Part shown: positions 10,585-20,429 of the stretch, piece by piece | Numbering within the stretch: the first letter of the stretch is position 1 | How the letters are laid out: each line of letters starts with the position of its first letter | Source: Beta vulgaris subsp. vulgaris | Taxonomy: Eukaryota > Streptophyta > Magnoliopsida > Caryophyllales > Amaranthaceae | Direction of reading: 5' to 3' | NCBI RefSeq assembly: GCF_026745355.1 | Contig: NC_079210.1 | Span: 8,268,740 to 8,332,739, forward strand | Length of the DNA stretch: 64,000 bases | Translations under genes and position numbers: made by a program | Notes under the pieces: model-generated | The model's database searches: none | What the model saw: only the letters and a program-made list of their open reading frames with translations | What the model was told of the DNA's origin: nothing

Positions 10585-11760
10585 ATGGCTGGCGATGACG
10601 AGTCGAAGCCGCTCGGCCCACCTGTCACGGTGCCTGCCGAAGATAAGCCACTCGGACCACCTGTCACGGTGGCTGCCGGAGTTTTTTCACCATTTTTTCT
10701 CGGCGCAGGAGATAAACCTGGGGACTACATCACCCCTACTCGCCTCAAACTGGACAATTATTCTGATTGGGCCTCCGATATCCAACTTGCGTTGGAGGCT
10801 CGCCGAAAATCGGCTTTCTTGATGGTTCTATTACGGGCCCGGAGCCACCGTATCAACACGCAGATTGGGTGCAAGTGAATGCTATGCTTGTGTCTTGGGT
10901 CACTAACACCATCGACCCTGAGGTTCGTGTCACCCTTTCTAAATTTCGTGAAGTTTCTCGACTGTGGGACCACCTGCGAACCCGTTTTGCCACTGTTAAT
11001 GGCCCCCGTATAAACCAGTTGCGTTCGTCCCTTGCCAAGTGCGAACAAACACCTTCTATGCCTATCTCAACCTATTATGGGAAGTTTCATGTTTTGTGGG
11101 AAGAATTGGCCCGTCATGACCCTATTGTCACCTGTTCATGTTGTTCTTTTTGTACTGCCAGTGAGAAATATGCCCAGAAACGTGAGGAACAAAAGCTCCA
11201 TGACTTCCTCATGGGACTTCACTCTGATTACGCTCCTTCACGCACCGCCATATTGTCTATGGACCCTCTCCCATCTCTCGACCGCACGTACCAGTTGCTC
11301 GTACAAGATGAGCGTGTCAAGCTTGCCACCAAACCTGCCGAGACAACCCCACATGCTGCTCTCGGTTTCTCGGTTCAGGTAGGGCGTGGTCGTGGTAAGT
11401 CAGAAACTCCGATGTGTACTCATTGTCATAAAGTGGGTCACGATGTCTCTCGGTGTTGGGTGTTACTCGCATGTTCTCACTGCAAAAAACATGGGCATGA
11501 CGTGAGCACGTGTTATGAGTTGGTTGGATTTCCAGAAGGGTGGCAGCCTTCGTCGCGGCATGGTGGAGGTCGTGGTTCGAAGGCAGGGGCTGGACGAGGT
11601 CGAGATACTGTCAAAGCTAACGTCACTGTAGCAGCGGCATCCTCGGCTTCTACTAGTAGCGAGTCATCTCAATTGTTTTCGGCCGAGCAATGGAAGGCTT
11701 TGGGGGGCTTAATTGGTAATGCTAAAATTTCTGATGATCGTTTAACTGGTACGTCACTTT
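10585..11760 (+). pseudogene. Copia gag with two CCHC zinc knuckles
   Basis: The capsid-like protein starts MAGDDESKPLG at 10585, 32 bases after the LTR. The family motif LKLDNYSDWASDIQLALEAR is at about 10747-10806. A 1-bp frameshift near 10806 moves the reading frame; it resumes as IGFLDGSITGP. Two nucleic-acid-binding knuckles CX2CX4HX4C lie at about 11415-11456 (CTHCHKVGHDVSRC) and 11472-11513 (CSHCKKHGHDVSTC). Two knuckles rather than one is a variation seen in some Ale-type elements. It would form the RNA-packaging particle if intact. Confidence 0.85.
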
Positions 11761-13350
11761 CTACCTCCTGGATTATTGACACAGGTGCCACCCATCATAT
11801 CACGGGTGACAAAACTTGGTTGTTTGATGTTGTTGTTATTCCACCTTGTCCCGTTGGCTTGCCCAATGGTACGGTTGTTAAGGCCACTCAGCAGGGCTCC
11901 GTTCGTCTGTCTCGTGCTATTACTCTTACCGATGTATTATATGTGCCTGATTCAGTTGCAGTTTACTTTCTGTTTCACAGTTATCCTTTGCTATGCAATG
12001 TGTTGTACAATTTAACTCAGAAGAGTGTGTTATTCAGGACCGAACGAGGGAGCTGATTGGAACGGGCCGTAGGCGGGATGGACTGTACTACTTTTGTGTC
12101 GAAGAATTCCCTCATGTTGCTGTTGCTGGTGCTGTATCTGATTTGGAGTTGTGGCATAGACGTTTGGGTCATTCGTCGAAAAAATTAGTAAAGTTACTTC
12201 CTCATTTATGTGGTCACAAGGGTAGCTTAGCTAATAATTGTGAAGTTTGTTTTCGTGCCAAACATACTCGTGATAAATTTCCTTCCAGTGATAGTAGAGC
12301 TGATAGAATTTTTGAGAAAATACATTGTGATTTGTGGGGTCCTTATAGACATGTCTCCTCCTGTGGAGCTCGTTATTTTTTGACCATTGTGGATGATTAT
12401 TCGCGTGCTGTTTGGATTTATTTGTTGGTTGATAAAACTAAGGTGTTTCGCATGTTTATGCATTTTATTGCCATGGTTGAGCGACAATTTTCCCAAACCA
12501 TTAAAATTGTGCAAAGTGACAACGGAACTGAGTTTAATTGTCTTCATGATTATTTCTATGCTTCTGGCATCTTGTTTCAAACCTCTTGTTTTTTCTACTC
12601 CACAATAAAATGGGCGAGTTGAGCGCAAACATCAGCACATATTGAATGTTGCCCGCGCTTTGCGTTTTCAAGCCCACCTACCTATATATTTTTGGGCGGA
12701 GAGTGTTTTAGCTGCCGCTCATCTCATTAATCGCACTCCTTATGTACTCTTCGACAACAAAACCCCATTTGAGATTCTTCATGATAAGTTGCCTGCCTAT
12801 GATGTAATTAAAACTTTCGGTTGTCTCTGCTTTGCACATAATCACAAAACACGGGGGGATAAGTTTGCTAGTAGAAGTCGAAAATGTATTTTTGTGGGAT
12901 TTCCTTTTGGGCAAAAAGGATGGAAATTGTTTGATTTGGATCTGAAGGAATTCTTTGTATCACGCGATGTTCGTTTCTTTGAGGATACCTTTCCTTTTCT
13001 TACTCCTGACACGGCCAACATTAACCCCATACACTCTTTCCTCTTCCTGATATTCCCGTGGACCCTGATTTTGCTGAACTTCCCTTCACAGATGAGCCCA
13101 CCTCTATTAGTTCTGTTTCTCCTGTCTCTCCCATGGAACTCTCTCCTGCCTCACATGATCCCTCTCTCGACACCACAGCATCACACCTGCGCCCTCTGTA
13201 TCTCCTCCTAGCACCACATATGAACCCCTCCCTAGCCCTACCGATCTGTCTGTATCCCCCGCTTCTTCTCCCGAGTCGTCTCCTGTCTCTTCTTCCCCAT
13301 GTGACTCCTCGTCTGATGATTTAGGGTGTGGTAAGAGGGTTAAGGTACCC
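11761..13350 (+). pseudogene. Copia protease and integrase region, frameshifted
   Basis: The aspartic protease active site DTGATHH is at 11778. A 1-bp shift near 11950 leads into the frame with the GAG-pre-integrase HHCC zinc site (LWHRRLGHSS then CEVCFRAKH, about 12150-12265). The integrase catalytic core follows: D of CDLWGP, D of SDNGTEF (about 12517), then after another shift at about 12570-12600 the NGRVERKH segment that holds the third acidic residue. A TAA at 12606-12608 replaces a Gln codon of the usual PQQNG motif. Two more shifts (about 13030 and 13190) lie in the variable linker before RT. Confidence 0.85.
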
Positions 13351-13356
13351 TCGATT

Positions 13357-15061
13357 TTGCTTCGTGACTTTGTTGCTCCGACCATCACGTTGGATAGTCC
13401 ATCCTTGCCTGCACCATCTCAGTCATCTCCCTCAGGTACTCCATATCCTATCGCTCACTTTGTTAATTGTGCAAATTATTCTGTGAAATATCGAAAGTTT
13501 CTTGCTTCTGTTGTCTCTCACACTAATCCCAGGTCTTTTAAAGAGGCCATGCGTGACGAAGGGTGGAAAGCTTCTATGCAGGATGAGATTAGTGCTCTTG
13601 AGGCCAACGGTACGTGGACTTTGCAAGAGCTTCCGCCTGGCAAACGGGCTCTAGGTAGTCAGTGGGTTTATCGGACAAAGTATTTGTCCAATGGAGAGGT
13701 TGAACGTCTCAAATCTCGCCTGGTTGTGTTAGGTAATCATCACCAGGCTGGTATTGACTATAATGAGACTTTTGCTCCTGTTGCCAAAATGACTACCGTT
13801 CGCACTTTTCTGGCTATTGCTTCTACTAAGAATTGGGAACTTCATCAAATGGACGTTCATAACGCATTCCTTCTTAGTGATCTCGATGAAGAAGTTTATA
13901 TGAAACTGCCTCCAGGCTTCGAATGCTCTAATCCAAAGCTTGTCTGTCGTCTCCAAAAATCTTTGTATGGGTTGAAACAGGCTCCTCGGTGTGGGTTTGC
14001 TAAACTTGTGGCGGCTTTAAAGGGTTATGGTTTTCATCAGTCTTATGCTGATTATTCTCTATTCACTTTCACTAAGGGCCATACTCATTTGAATGTTCTC
14101 GTATATGTGGATGATTTGATCATTTCTGGGAATGATTCCGTCGCCCTGTCTGCTTTCAAGGGTTATCTGAGTGATTGTTTCAAGATGAAAGATTTGGGTC
14201 CTTTACGGTATTTTCTTGGTATCGAGGTTGCTCGTAGCTCGCATGGGTTGTTTTTGTGTCAGCGCAAATATACCCTCGACATTATCTCTGAGTCTGGGTT
14301 GTTGGGAGCTAAACCTTGTGGTTTTCCGATTGAGCAGAATCATCGTCTTGTCCATGCCTCCGGTCGTTTCTTCGCGGATGTTGCTTCTTATCGGCGCCTG
14401 GTTGGTCGTCTCATCTACTTGGCCGTGACTCGTCCTGATCTGGCCTACTCTGTTCACATTTTGTCTCAGTTTCTTCATAAGCCTCGTGTGGAACATTGGG
14501 ATGCTGCGTTGCGCGTGTCGTTATCTAAAGGGTACTCCAGGCCAGGGTATTCTTCTTCGCGCCGATTGTGATCTCTCCCTTCAGGGGTGGTGTGATTCTG
14601 ACTGGGCCGCGTGTCCCATCACTCGACACTCTTTGTTTGGTTGGATGGTCTTCCTAGGCAACTCTCCCATATCTTGGAAGACTAAGAAGCAACACACTGT
14701 CTCTCGCTCTTCTGCGAAAGCCGAATATCGTTCCATGGCGGCTATCACATGTGAGTTAAAGTGGTTAAAGGGCTTGTTGTTGAGTTTGGGTGTTCATCAT
14801 CCCAAAGTTATTCCTCTCTTTTGTGACAGTCAGTCGACTCTTCATCTTGCGAAGAATCCGATTTTTCATGAGCGCACCAAGCACATTGAGGTGGATTGTC
14901 ATTTTGTGCGCGATGCGGTCACAGACGGTTTGATTTCTCCATCTTACGTTTCTACTTCCACTCAGTTGGCCGACATTTTCACTAAAGCTCTTGGGAAACT
15001 TCAATTTGATAATCTGCTCTCCAAGTTGGGCATTTACAACCCTTCCAATGCTCCAACTTGA
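13357..15061 (+). pseudogene. Copia reverse transcriptase and RNase H
   Basis: The RT domain is nearly intact from about 13500: SQWVYRTKYLSNGEVERLKS, HQMDVHNAFLLSDLDEEVYM, the SLYGLKQAPR motif and the catalytic YVDD at 14104-14115. RNase H follows after a frameshift near 14515: GWCDSDWA, SRSSAKAEYRSMA, LFCDSQST and the C-terminal TKHIEVDCHFVRD. The stop TGA at 15059-15061 touches the polypurine tract. These enzymes copy the element RNA into DNA in the particle. The unusual PRCGFAK in place of the usual PRAWF/W motif is a further sign of decay. Confidence 0.9.
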
Positions 15062-15067
15062 GGGGGG

Positions 15068-15234
15068 TGTTGAGATATGTTGAGATATTTTTGTATATTG
15101 TTGTATATATCTTTCCTAAATATATTAGGGTTTACTTATTCCTGACTGACCTTGGGCTTAAGATGTATTATATATACTTGTATTGTTCATCAGTGAAATA
15201 CAACACAATATTATTCTCTCTCAATATTTCCTCA
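15068..15234 (+). repeat. Copia 3' LTR
   Basis: Identical in length to the 5' LTR; differences at four positions, including the first TGTTGAG versus TGTTCAG and two adjacent bases near 15143. Confidence 0.93.
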
Positions 15235-15239
15235 TGTCT

Positions 15240-15812
15240 TATGTTCAAGGAACACAAGCTACAGCTCCTCCTTCCTCCGTCTCTTCGTGTCTTTCTGTGC
15301 TCAAGCCAACAAAAAGGATGAAGCTCGAGGTGCCAAACATCCAGTGTTATCAAATTGAATCCTCAAACCCTCAATTGAAGAAGAAACCCAAAATCCCAAA
15401 AAAAACCCCAAACCCCCAAATTCTCTCTCTTCCCCTTCCTTCCTCCTCGCCGGTATTTTGCGGCGTTTCCTCGCCGGTGATGCTGCCGGAGTTGTTGATG
15501 CTTGCCGAACCTTTCCCCACCTTACTCGCATTTTCTCTCTCCTCGGTTGTCTTATTGTGGGTCTTGTTCTTCCTCCTCTGTTCGTGCTCTGCCTCCGTGA
15601 TGCTGCTTGTGTGCCGCCACGGTGCTGCCGTTGTTGGTTGGTTGCCGTCGCTGTTGCTCTTAATCTCTCCTCTGTTCCGGTGCTGGTGGTGGTGGTCTCA
15701 TCGTATGAGCTGTTGTTGTTGTGCCGTCATTGTTGCTGCTCGTGTTCTTCCCTCCCCGTGTGTTGTTGCTTGTGGTCGGTGGTGATTGGTGGTGCCGCCA
15801 CCGAGGTGCTTC
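15240..15812 (+). other. Middle segment of the gypsy LTR
   Basis: Continues the long LTR between the Copia and hAT insertions. It is C/T-rich (TCTCTCTTCC, CTCGCCGG) and then rich in TGC/GTT codon-like runs. Overlapping open frames on both strands (15183-15903) show no known domain and are attributed to composition. This may be the transcribed leader (R/U5) part of the LTR. Confidence 0.5.
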
Positions 15813-16927
15813 CAGTGGCGTATCCAGGAATTACGGGATGGGGGTACGGATGAGAAAAAATCAAATAAAACAAAATACAATACTTGAGTTAAGTTACGAC
15901 TAAAAATTCAAATCAAAATACAATGCCAATATTAATTAATGATTCAAATTACAACTAATTTAAAACGACAAAAATACATAAGTTTCAAATAAATAAAAAT
16001 TACAAGTGCATCCGACAACCTTTCATAGATTGGAAGCGCTTAATTACATCATCATCACTAACTTGCAAAAAAAAAAATCTCTCTCAAGTAATCTCTAATT
16101 TCAATTCAAGTAATCTCTAATTTCAATTCAAGTAATCTCTAATGTCAATTCAAGTAATTTGAATTTCAATTCAAGTATCTCTAATTTCAATTCAAGTAAT
16201 CTCACTTTCAATTTAAGATTGAAATCTCTAAGTTCAATTCAAGTAATCTCAATTCCATAATTTCACAATTGCACAATATCTAAATATCATGTTCATAATT
16301 TCTTATTTCAATTTAAAATATCAATTCACATCAAAATGAGAAATCTATAATTTATAAATTAGCAGAATTTAAAAAAAATAAAAAAAGAAAGTGGCGACCT
16401 TACTGAGTTCTGCTTCTTACTGCCATTCTGAACGGGTTGTCCGGTTCTTACTGCCGAATCTGAGTTCTGGCGATGGAGAATGTGGCCGGTGGGCGGCCGG
16501 CGGTGGCGTCTCGTGGCGACAAGAACTACTCCGACAAATGGGAAAAGTGGCGATAACAAGTCCGGGCTCCGGCTGCAAAGTGGCGACAAGTCGGACAACA
16601 AATCAAGAACTGTGGGCTCCGCCGGCTGCAAAGCCGGCGTCAAAAAAACAAGAACTCCGGCAGGCGGTAGAGTGCAGACCGGCAGAGGCGAAAAAGAAAG
16701 AAAGAGAGAGAAAAGAAAAAAAGTAACGTTACTGACCAGAGGAGAGAGAAAGAAGGGGAGTATTAGGGAGTAGTAGAGACGCGTGAGTGAGAGAAAGAAG
16801 CGTGCTTTTTTTGTCAGTCTTGGCCTTTGGGCAGCGTTTTTTTTTCTTTTCTTTTTGATTTTATTTCCTTCAATTTTTTTTTGAAATAAATGGGGGTACA
16901 GCTGTACCCCCTGTAAATCCGCCCCTG
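15813..16927. mobile_element. Non-autonomous hAT element
   Basis: The 8-bp direct repeat GGTGCTTC flanks it (15805-15812 and 16928-16935). The ends CAGTGGCGTATCCAGGAATT and, inverted, CAGGGGCGGATTTACAGGGG are the CAGNGGCGGAT type typical of plant hAT elements. A GGGGGTAC / GTACCCCC pair lies just inside each end. There is no transposase. The interior holds a short tandem array (16085-16260) and a GC-richer part (16390-16760) with repeated GTGGCGAC/CGGCGG words and no recognised domain. It inserted into the gypsy LTR. Confidence 0.85.
16085..16260. repeat. 22-bp tandem array inside hAT
   Basis: About seven imperfect copies of a unit reading TCTAATTTCAATTCAAGTAA followed by TC, starting at the left with exact copies and degrading to the right. 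Confidence 0.8.
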
Positions 16928-16935
16928 GGTGCTTC

Positions 16936-19140
16936 CCTTATTGGTACAAACCCAAGCTTCCCTTGCTCTTTTCTATATTACTCAAGTTGATTATTCTTGA
17001 ACTGAAAGTTCTGTTTATGAAATTATGTTGTGATTGAACTAATCGTGCATTATTTGCAAAGAATCAGTTTATGATCTAGTATTTAATTGGTATTGTAGTT
17101 GCTGCTGTTGAGACATTTTGAATGTCAATTATTGAGTAAAGAATGATGTTGGTAGAGGAATCAAGTTAATTTAGTTTAACAAGTTTGATTATGATTTGGT
17201 TGGATTCATGAAAGAATTTTGATTAGAGTAATGAATGGAATTAGTTTAGCTCCTTTTTATGGAATTAGTAAGTACTCTACTATATATTTACACATAATTA
17301 GAGATTAGATTGTATTGTGAAGTAAAATGTAACATGTTGGGAAGTAAAATGTAATTTACTTCTTTGTCTAAGTGATTAGATCGATTGTATTGTGTAAATA
17401 GCACTTGAGTTAATTAAAGTTAGCTTGTAAGATTCAAAATAAATAGTTTATAATGGAGAAAAATGTATTAGTATAATAGTTAGTACTAATCATGGTTGTG
17501 TTTCTTGTTTCTAAGAGTAAATACTAATTGGCGAGGTGATAATGATTTAATTGCATGAAGGTAGTGGTGCTTAATACCTCCCCGTGTGTTGTTTAAGTGA
17601 AACTCTGAGTTGAAATTTTATTGATTTATAATTGAAGTACTTTGTGTTGGTGTTTGAAAGTGATCTAAATATCTGGAATGGAGTAATTCTAACTAAGAAT
17701 TGTTAGTCACTAAGGTTTTAAACCTGGTAATCTAATGTTAATGTTCTAATTATAACTAGAATGTTTTTCTTGTTGGTTATGACTCTAAGAAGATGATTAA
17801 CTGGAAGAAAGTCCATAATAAGGTGTATTCATGAATAGTTAGTTTCGGAAAGGAGTAAATGATTCAACTAGAGTCCTCATATGATCCTATGTGAAAGAAT
17901 AGTTGGAGTAGACAGTTTAGGTGCATAATTTATTTAGTAATTTCACATGAAGTTGAAGAGAGGTTTAACTAATTACTTTTAATAATACGAAGAGTACGGG
18001 AGTTAGTTTACTTAACTATGTATTAGACTAGTGAAAATGTGGTTAATAAAGTATTTTATTTCGATGACTATAAACGAAATAAGATAATAAAGTCGGCTTA
18101 TTTGACTAGTGATTCACTAAAGTAAAAGAGTGTGTATGTTTAACTATATAAATCAATGTAAGTTATGAATTACTTTGAAGAATTCCTACTTAGATAATGG
18201 AATTGTTTTAATGAGATAAACTCGCCCTATATGACCATAAGTATGGTATGTACTTGATTTTATTACTGATTATGTTAATAAGAACTCAGCTAATGGTATA
18301 ACTTGGATCATAATTAGTTACTATAATTAACCTATGATCGATGAAGCTTGAGTGTTTTAAGTTAACTCTCCTTAGTTAATTCTAAGAGAGAGACCTCTAT
18401 ATTGTGATTGTTGAGGGGACTTGATAACTTGTATTATTATCTAGATGAATATAGATTGATAAGTATGAAAAGAGAAGTAGTATGAACTATCTATATGCAA
18501 AGGTAGGTGTTCTGTGGAATTGGCTTGATAACTCTCGTTAGTTAATTCTAACTAAGATACCTAGTGATATTGTTGTGGATATTTTATCGACATGGTTACT
18601 TACTACCAGTTGTGGCTCACAAGCTTACTGATTGGATTTGGAATTGAAAAGCATAAATGTATCGATTTGGATATACGTATTTATAAGAGTTATATGTTAA
18701 ATGATTATGGTTATCTACGAGGGAAATCACTTGGTTTGGTTCGTTATTCAAAGATCGTTATTAAGGATTACTAAATTACTGGATGAGTTATATGAATGAT
18801 CTGATTGAGTTATGAACGTTAATCGAAAGGAATTTGAAAGGGGAAAGTAGCCTTGTCTGAATCGACGGATGAGGTGACATGAACAGTGCCCCGTGGACTG
18901 TGAACCTTGGGGGCCCCACAGGGAAACCTGCCCATTGCTCTGTGGGGAGATAATCGGGCGTTATATCAGATAATGTGAAACCTGTGGATGGCTGATGAAA
19001 TCAGCGAAAAAATGTACTCCAGACTAGTCGCGGTTATTGGCCAAAAGTAAAGCGAATGGTTGGGTGATGACCCCCACTGTCGGAGTGTAAGCTTTGTCTC
19101 CTCCGCCGCGTTCTCTTTCCCCATGGTTGAAAAGAATTTT
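16936..19140 (+). other. Long 3' portion of gypsy LTR, non-coding
   Basis: AT-rich LTR sequence without open frames. A GC-richer block lies at about 18840-18960 (GTGCCCCGTGGACTGTG, GGGGGCCCCACAGGG). No promoter could be fixed with confidence. Confidence 0.5.
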
Positions 19141-19149
19141 ATCTCAAAG

Positions 19150-19390
19150 TATGAAAGTTATATCGATAATGGATTCCCGATAAGGAATCGTATTGTGGTA
19201 AGTTGTTTCGATATTGGATTCCCGATAAGGAATCATATCAGGTAAGTAATGAATGTTTATTCAGTACATAAATATGAATATTGATATTGGTTTCCTGATA
19301 AGGAAGCATATTATGGTAAGTGATACTAATGTTGGATTCCCGATAAGGAATCGTTTCTGGTTATGTGGATTCCTGATAAGGAATCGTTAG
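19150..19390 (+). repeat. Interspersed GGATTCCCGATAAGGAATCG repeats in LTR
   Basis: About five copies of GGATTCC(C/T)GATAAGGAATC occur in 240 bp, separated by 20-60 bases containing GTGATATTG or GGTAAGT. Each copy is itself a short inverted repeat (GATTCC..GGAATC), so each could fold into a small hairpin. They are part of the long gypsy LTR. Confidence 0.85.
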
Positions 19391-20406
19391 AGTGAAGGTT
19401 GTTATGATATTTATTGCCTGTTAAGAGGTTGTTTATAAAATAAAGAAAGTGATTGATAGAATATGAAAGCATAAGTGTGAATTTCCAGTAAGAAGTCGAC
19501 TAAAGGAAATGAAGATATTATTTATATCAAAGTTGGTGACCTCAAATTCCTAATATGGAATTGTGGTAAGTTTAAGGGTTGATTTAATGAAAATATATGA
19601 AACATGTTATTGTTGGAGTCACCTTATTATGTTTGTTACCATGTAATTGATGATGTGTTATGAAATATGGAATTGGAAATGTAATATGTATGTTCAACAA
19701 GAATATTGCTGCTAAGCATGCTATGATTGATATGATTGTTGAACTTGTGTTGATTGTGTGAGAGTCGTTTTCAAGTAAAAGCCACCAAAGCATGTGTTAA
19801 GCTTATTTACGGGTTAGTACTCAGCTTTGCTGATGTGTGTGTATTGTTTTGTCATTTCTGTGGCCTATCACTTGGTGGGTGGTAGTATCTTAAATGTTTC
19901 AGGATGAAGCCGTGGGTTAATCTTCTGCAAGTTGAAGCTGATACGAGATGGTGTAGTATTATAGTTGCTATCGAAGTGAGGACGCTTGACTTTGTAATAG
20001 TTAATCGTTTATTTTCTATATTTTATTTCTCCATTTAAGAATCGTTAGCTAGTGTTCCTGATTCTCGGATTGGTTGTTGCTCCGCGTAAGCGTTGAGGTT
20101 GTTGAACTTGGAGTATTTTATTTATTGAAATTTCAAACAAGTTTAAATTATTTCTCGCTTTAGCGTTGTCTTATTTTTAATGGAAATTCTGCCGGATTTT
20201 CTGTAGAAATTTATGAGAATAGAGTTTGAGAATCAGGACATCGTTGTAATAGTTAATTAATTTGAATAGAGTTAGGAATTGAGTTCCACACACTCCGATG
20301 TAGTTCGGTGAGTGTGATGGTAATAGTCCGGGTTATCTCGACTAGAGTCTCTTTCGCTGTGCTTAATCCTCTGTAAGCTGGTCGGGAATATTCGGGCTGT
20401 TACAAG

Positions 20407-20418
20407 TGGTATCAGAGC
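20407..20418 (+). other. Gypsy primer-binding site
   Basis: TGGTATCAGAGC two bases after the LTR end matches the initiator Met-tRNA type primer site used by plant LTR retrotransposons. It shows that the 10066-20404 block is a 5' LTR, not a solo LTR. Confidence 0.75.
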
Positions 20419-20429
20419 TTGAGTAGTTT

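Larger units (their letters stand above)
10386..15234 (+). mobile_element. Copia retrotransposon, Ale-like, complete but dead
   Basis: Two 167-bp LTRs (10386-10552 and 15068-15234) bound the element, flanked by the direct repeat TGTCT (10381-10385 and 15235-15239). The PBS TGGTATCAAGAGCC follows the 5' LTR and a G-rich polypurine tract (15062-15067) precedes the 3' LTR. The LTRs differ at about four positions (about 97.6% identical by eye). The single polyprotein frame runs 10585-15061 in gag, protease, integrase, RT, RNase H order, the Copia order. At least six frameshifts and one in-frame stop break it, so it cannot move on its own. It inserted into the gypsy LTR. Confidence 0.93.
10066..20404 (+). 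mobile_element. Very long Ty3/gypsy LTR (Tekay-like), broken by two insertions
   Basis: The LTR starts TGTAATAGCCC at 10066 and ends with the matching inverted GGGCTGTTACA at 20404. A primer-binding site (TGGTATCAGAGC) follows at 20407. Removing the nested Copia (10386-15234) and hAT (15813-16927) elements leaves about 4.4 kb, in the range of chromovirus LTRs of the Tekay/Del type. Only about 200 bp or less of internal sequence may follow the PBS before unrelated spacer, so the element is truncated and has no second LTR here. The base before it (GCAAC, 10061-10065) may be half of a lost 5-bp target duplication. The lineage is inferred from LTR length and ends, not from a protein. Confidence 0.7.

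Noticed and set aside
10308..15353. Minus-strand and alternate-frame ORFs across the Copia element
   Set aside because: They are shadows of gag, integrase, RT and RNase H on the + strand.
15183..15903. Overlapping 200- and 131-codon frames in the gypsy LTR
   Set aside because: Leu/Ser/Val-rich translation of CTT/GTT/TGC-biased LTR DNA in two frames at once; interrupted by the hAT end; no domain.
16085..16260. CRISPR-like array
   Set aside because: Short contiguous tandem repeats without spacers, inside a plant hAT element.
18592..18774. 60-aa ORF in the LTR
   Set aside because: Short, no motif, inside a non-coding LTR.
20407..20418. Functional tRNA gene
   Set aside because: TGGTATCAGAGC is a retroelement primer site; no cloverleaf follows.
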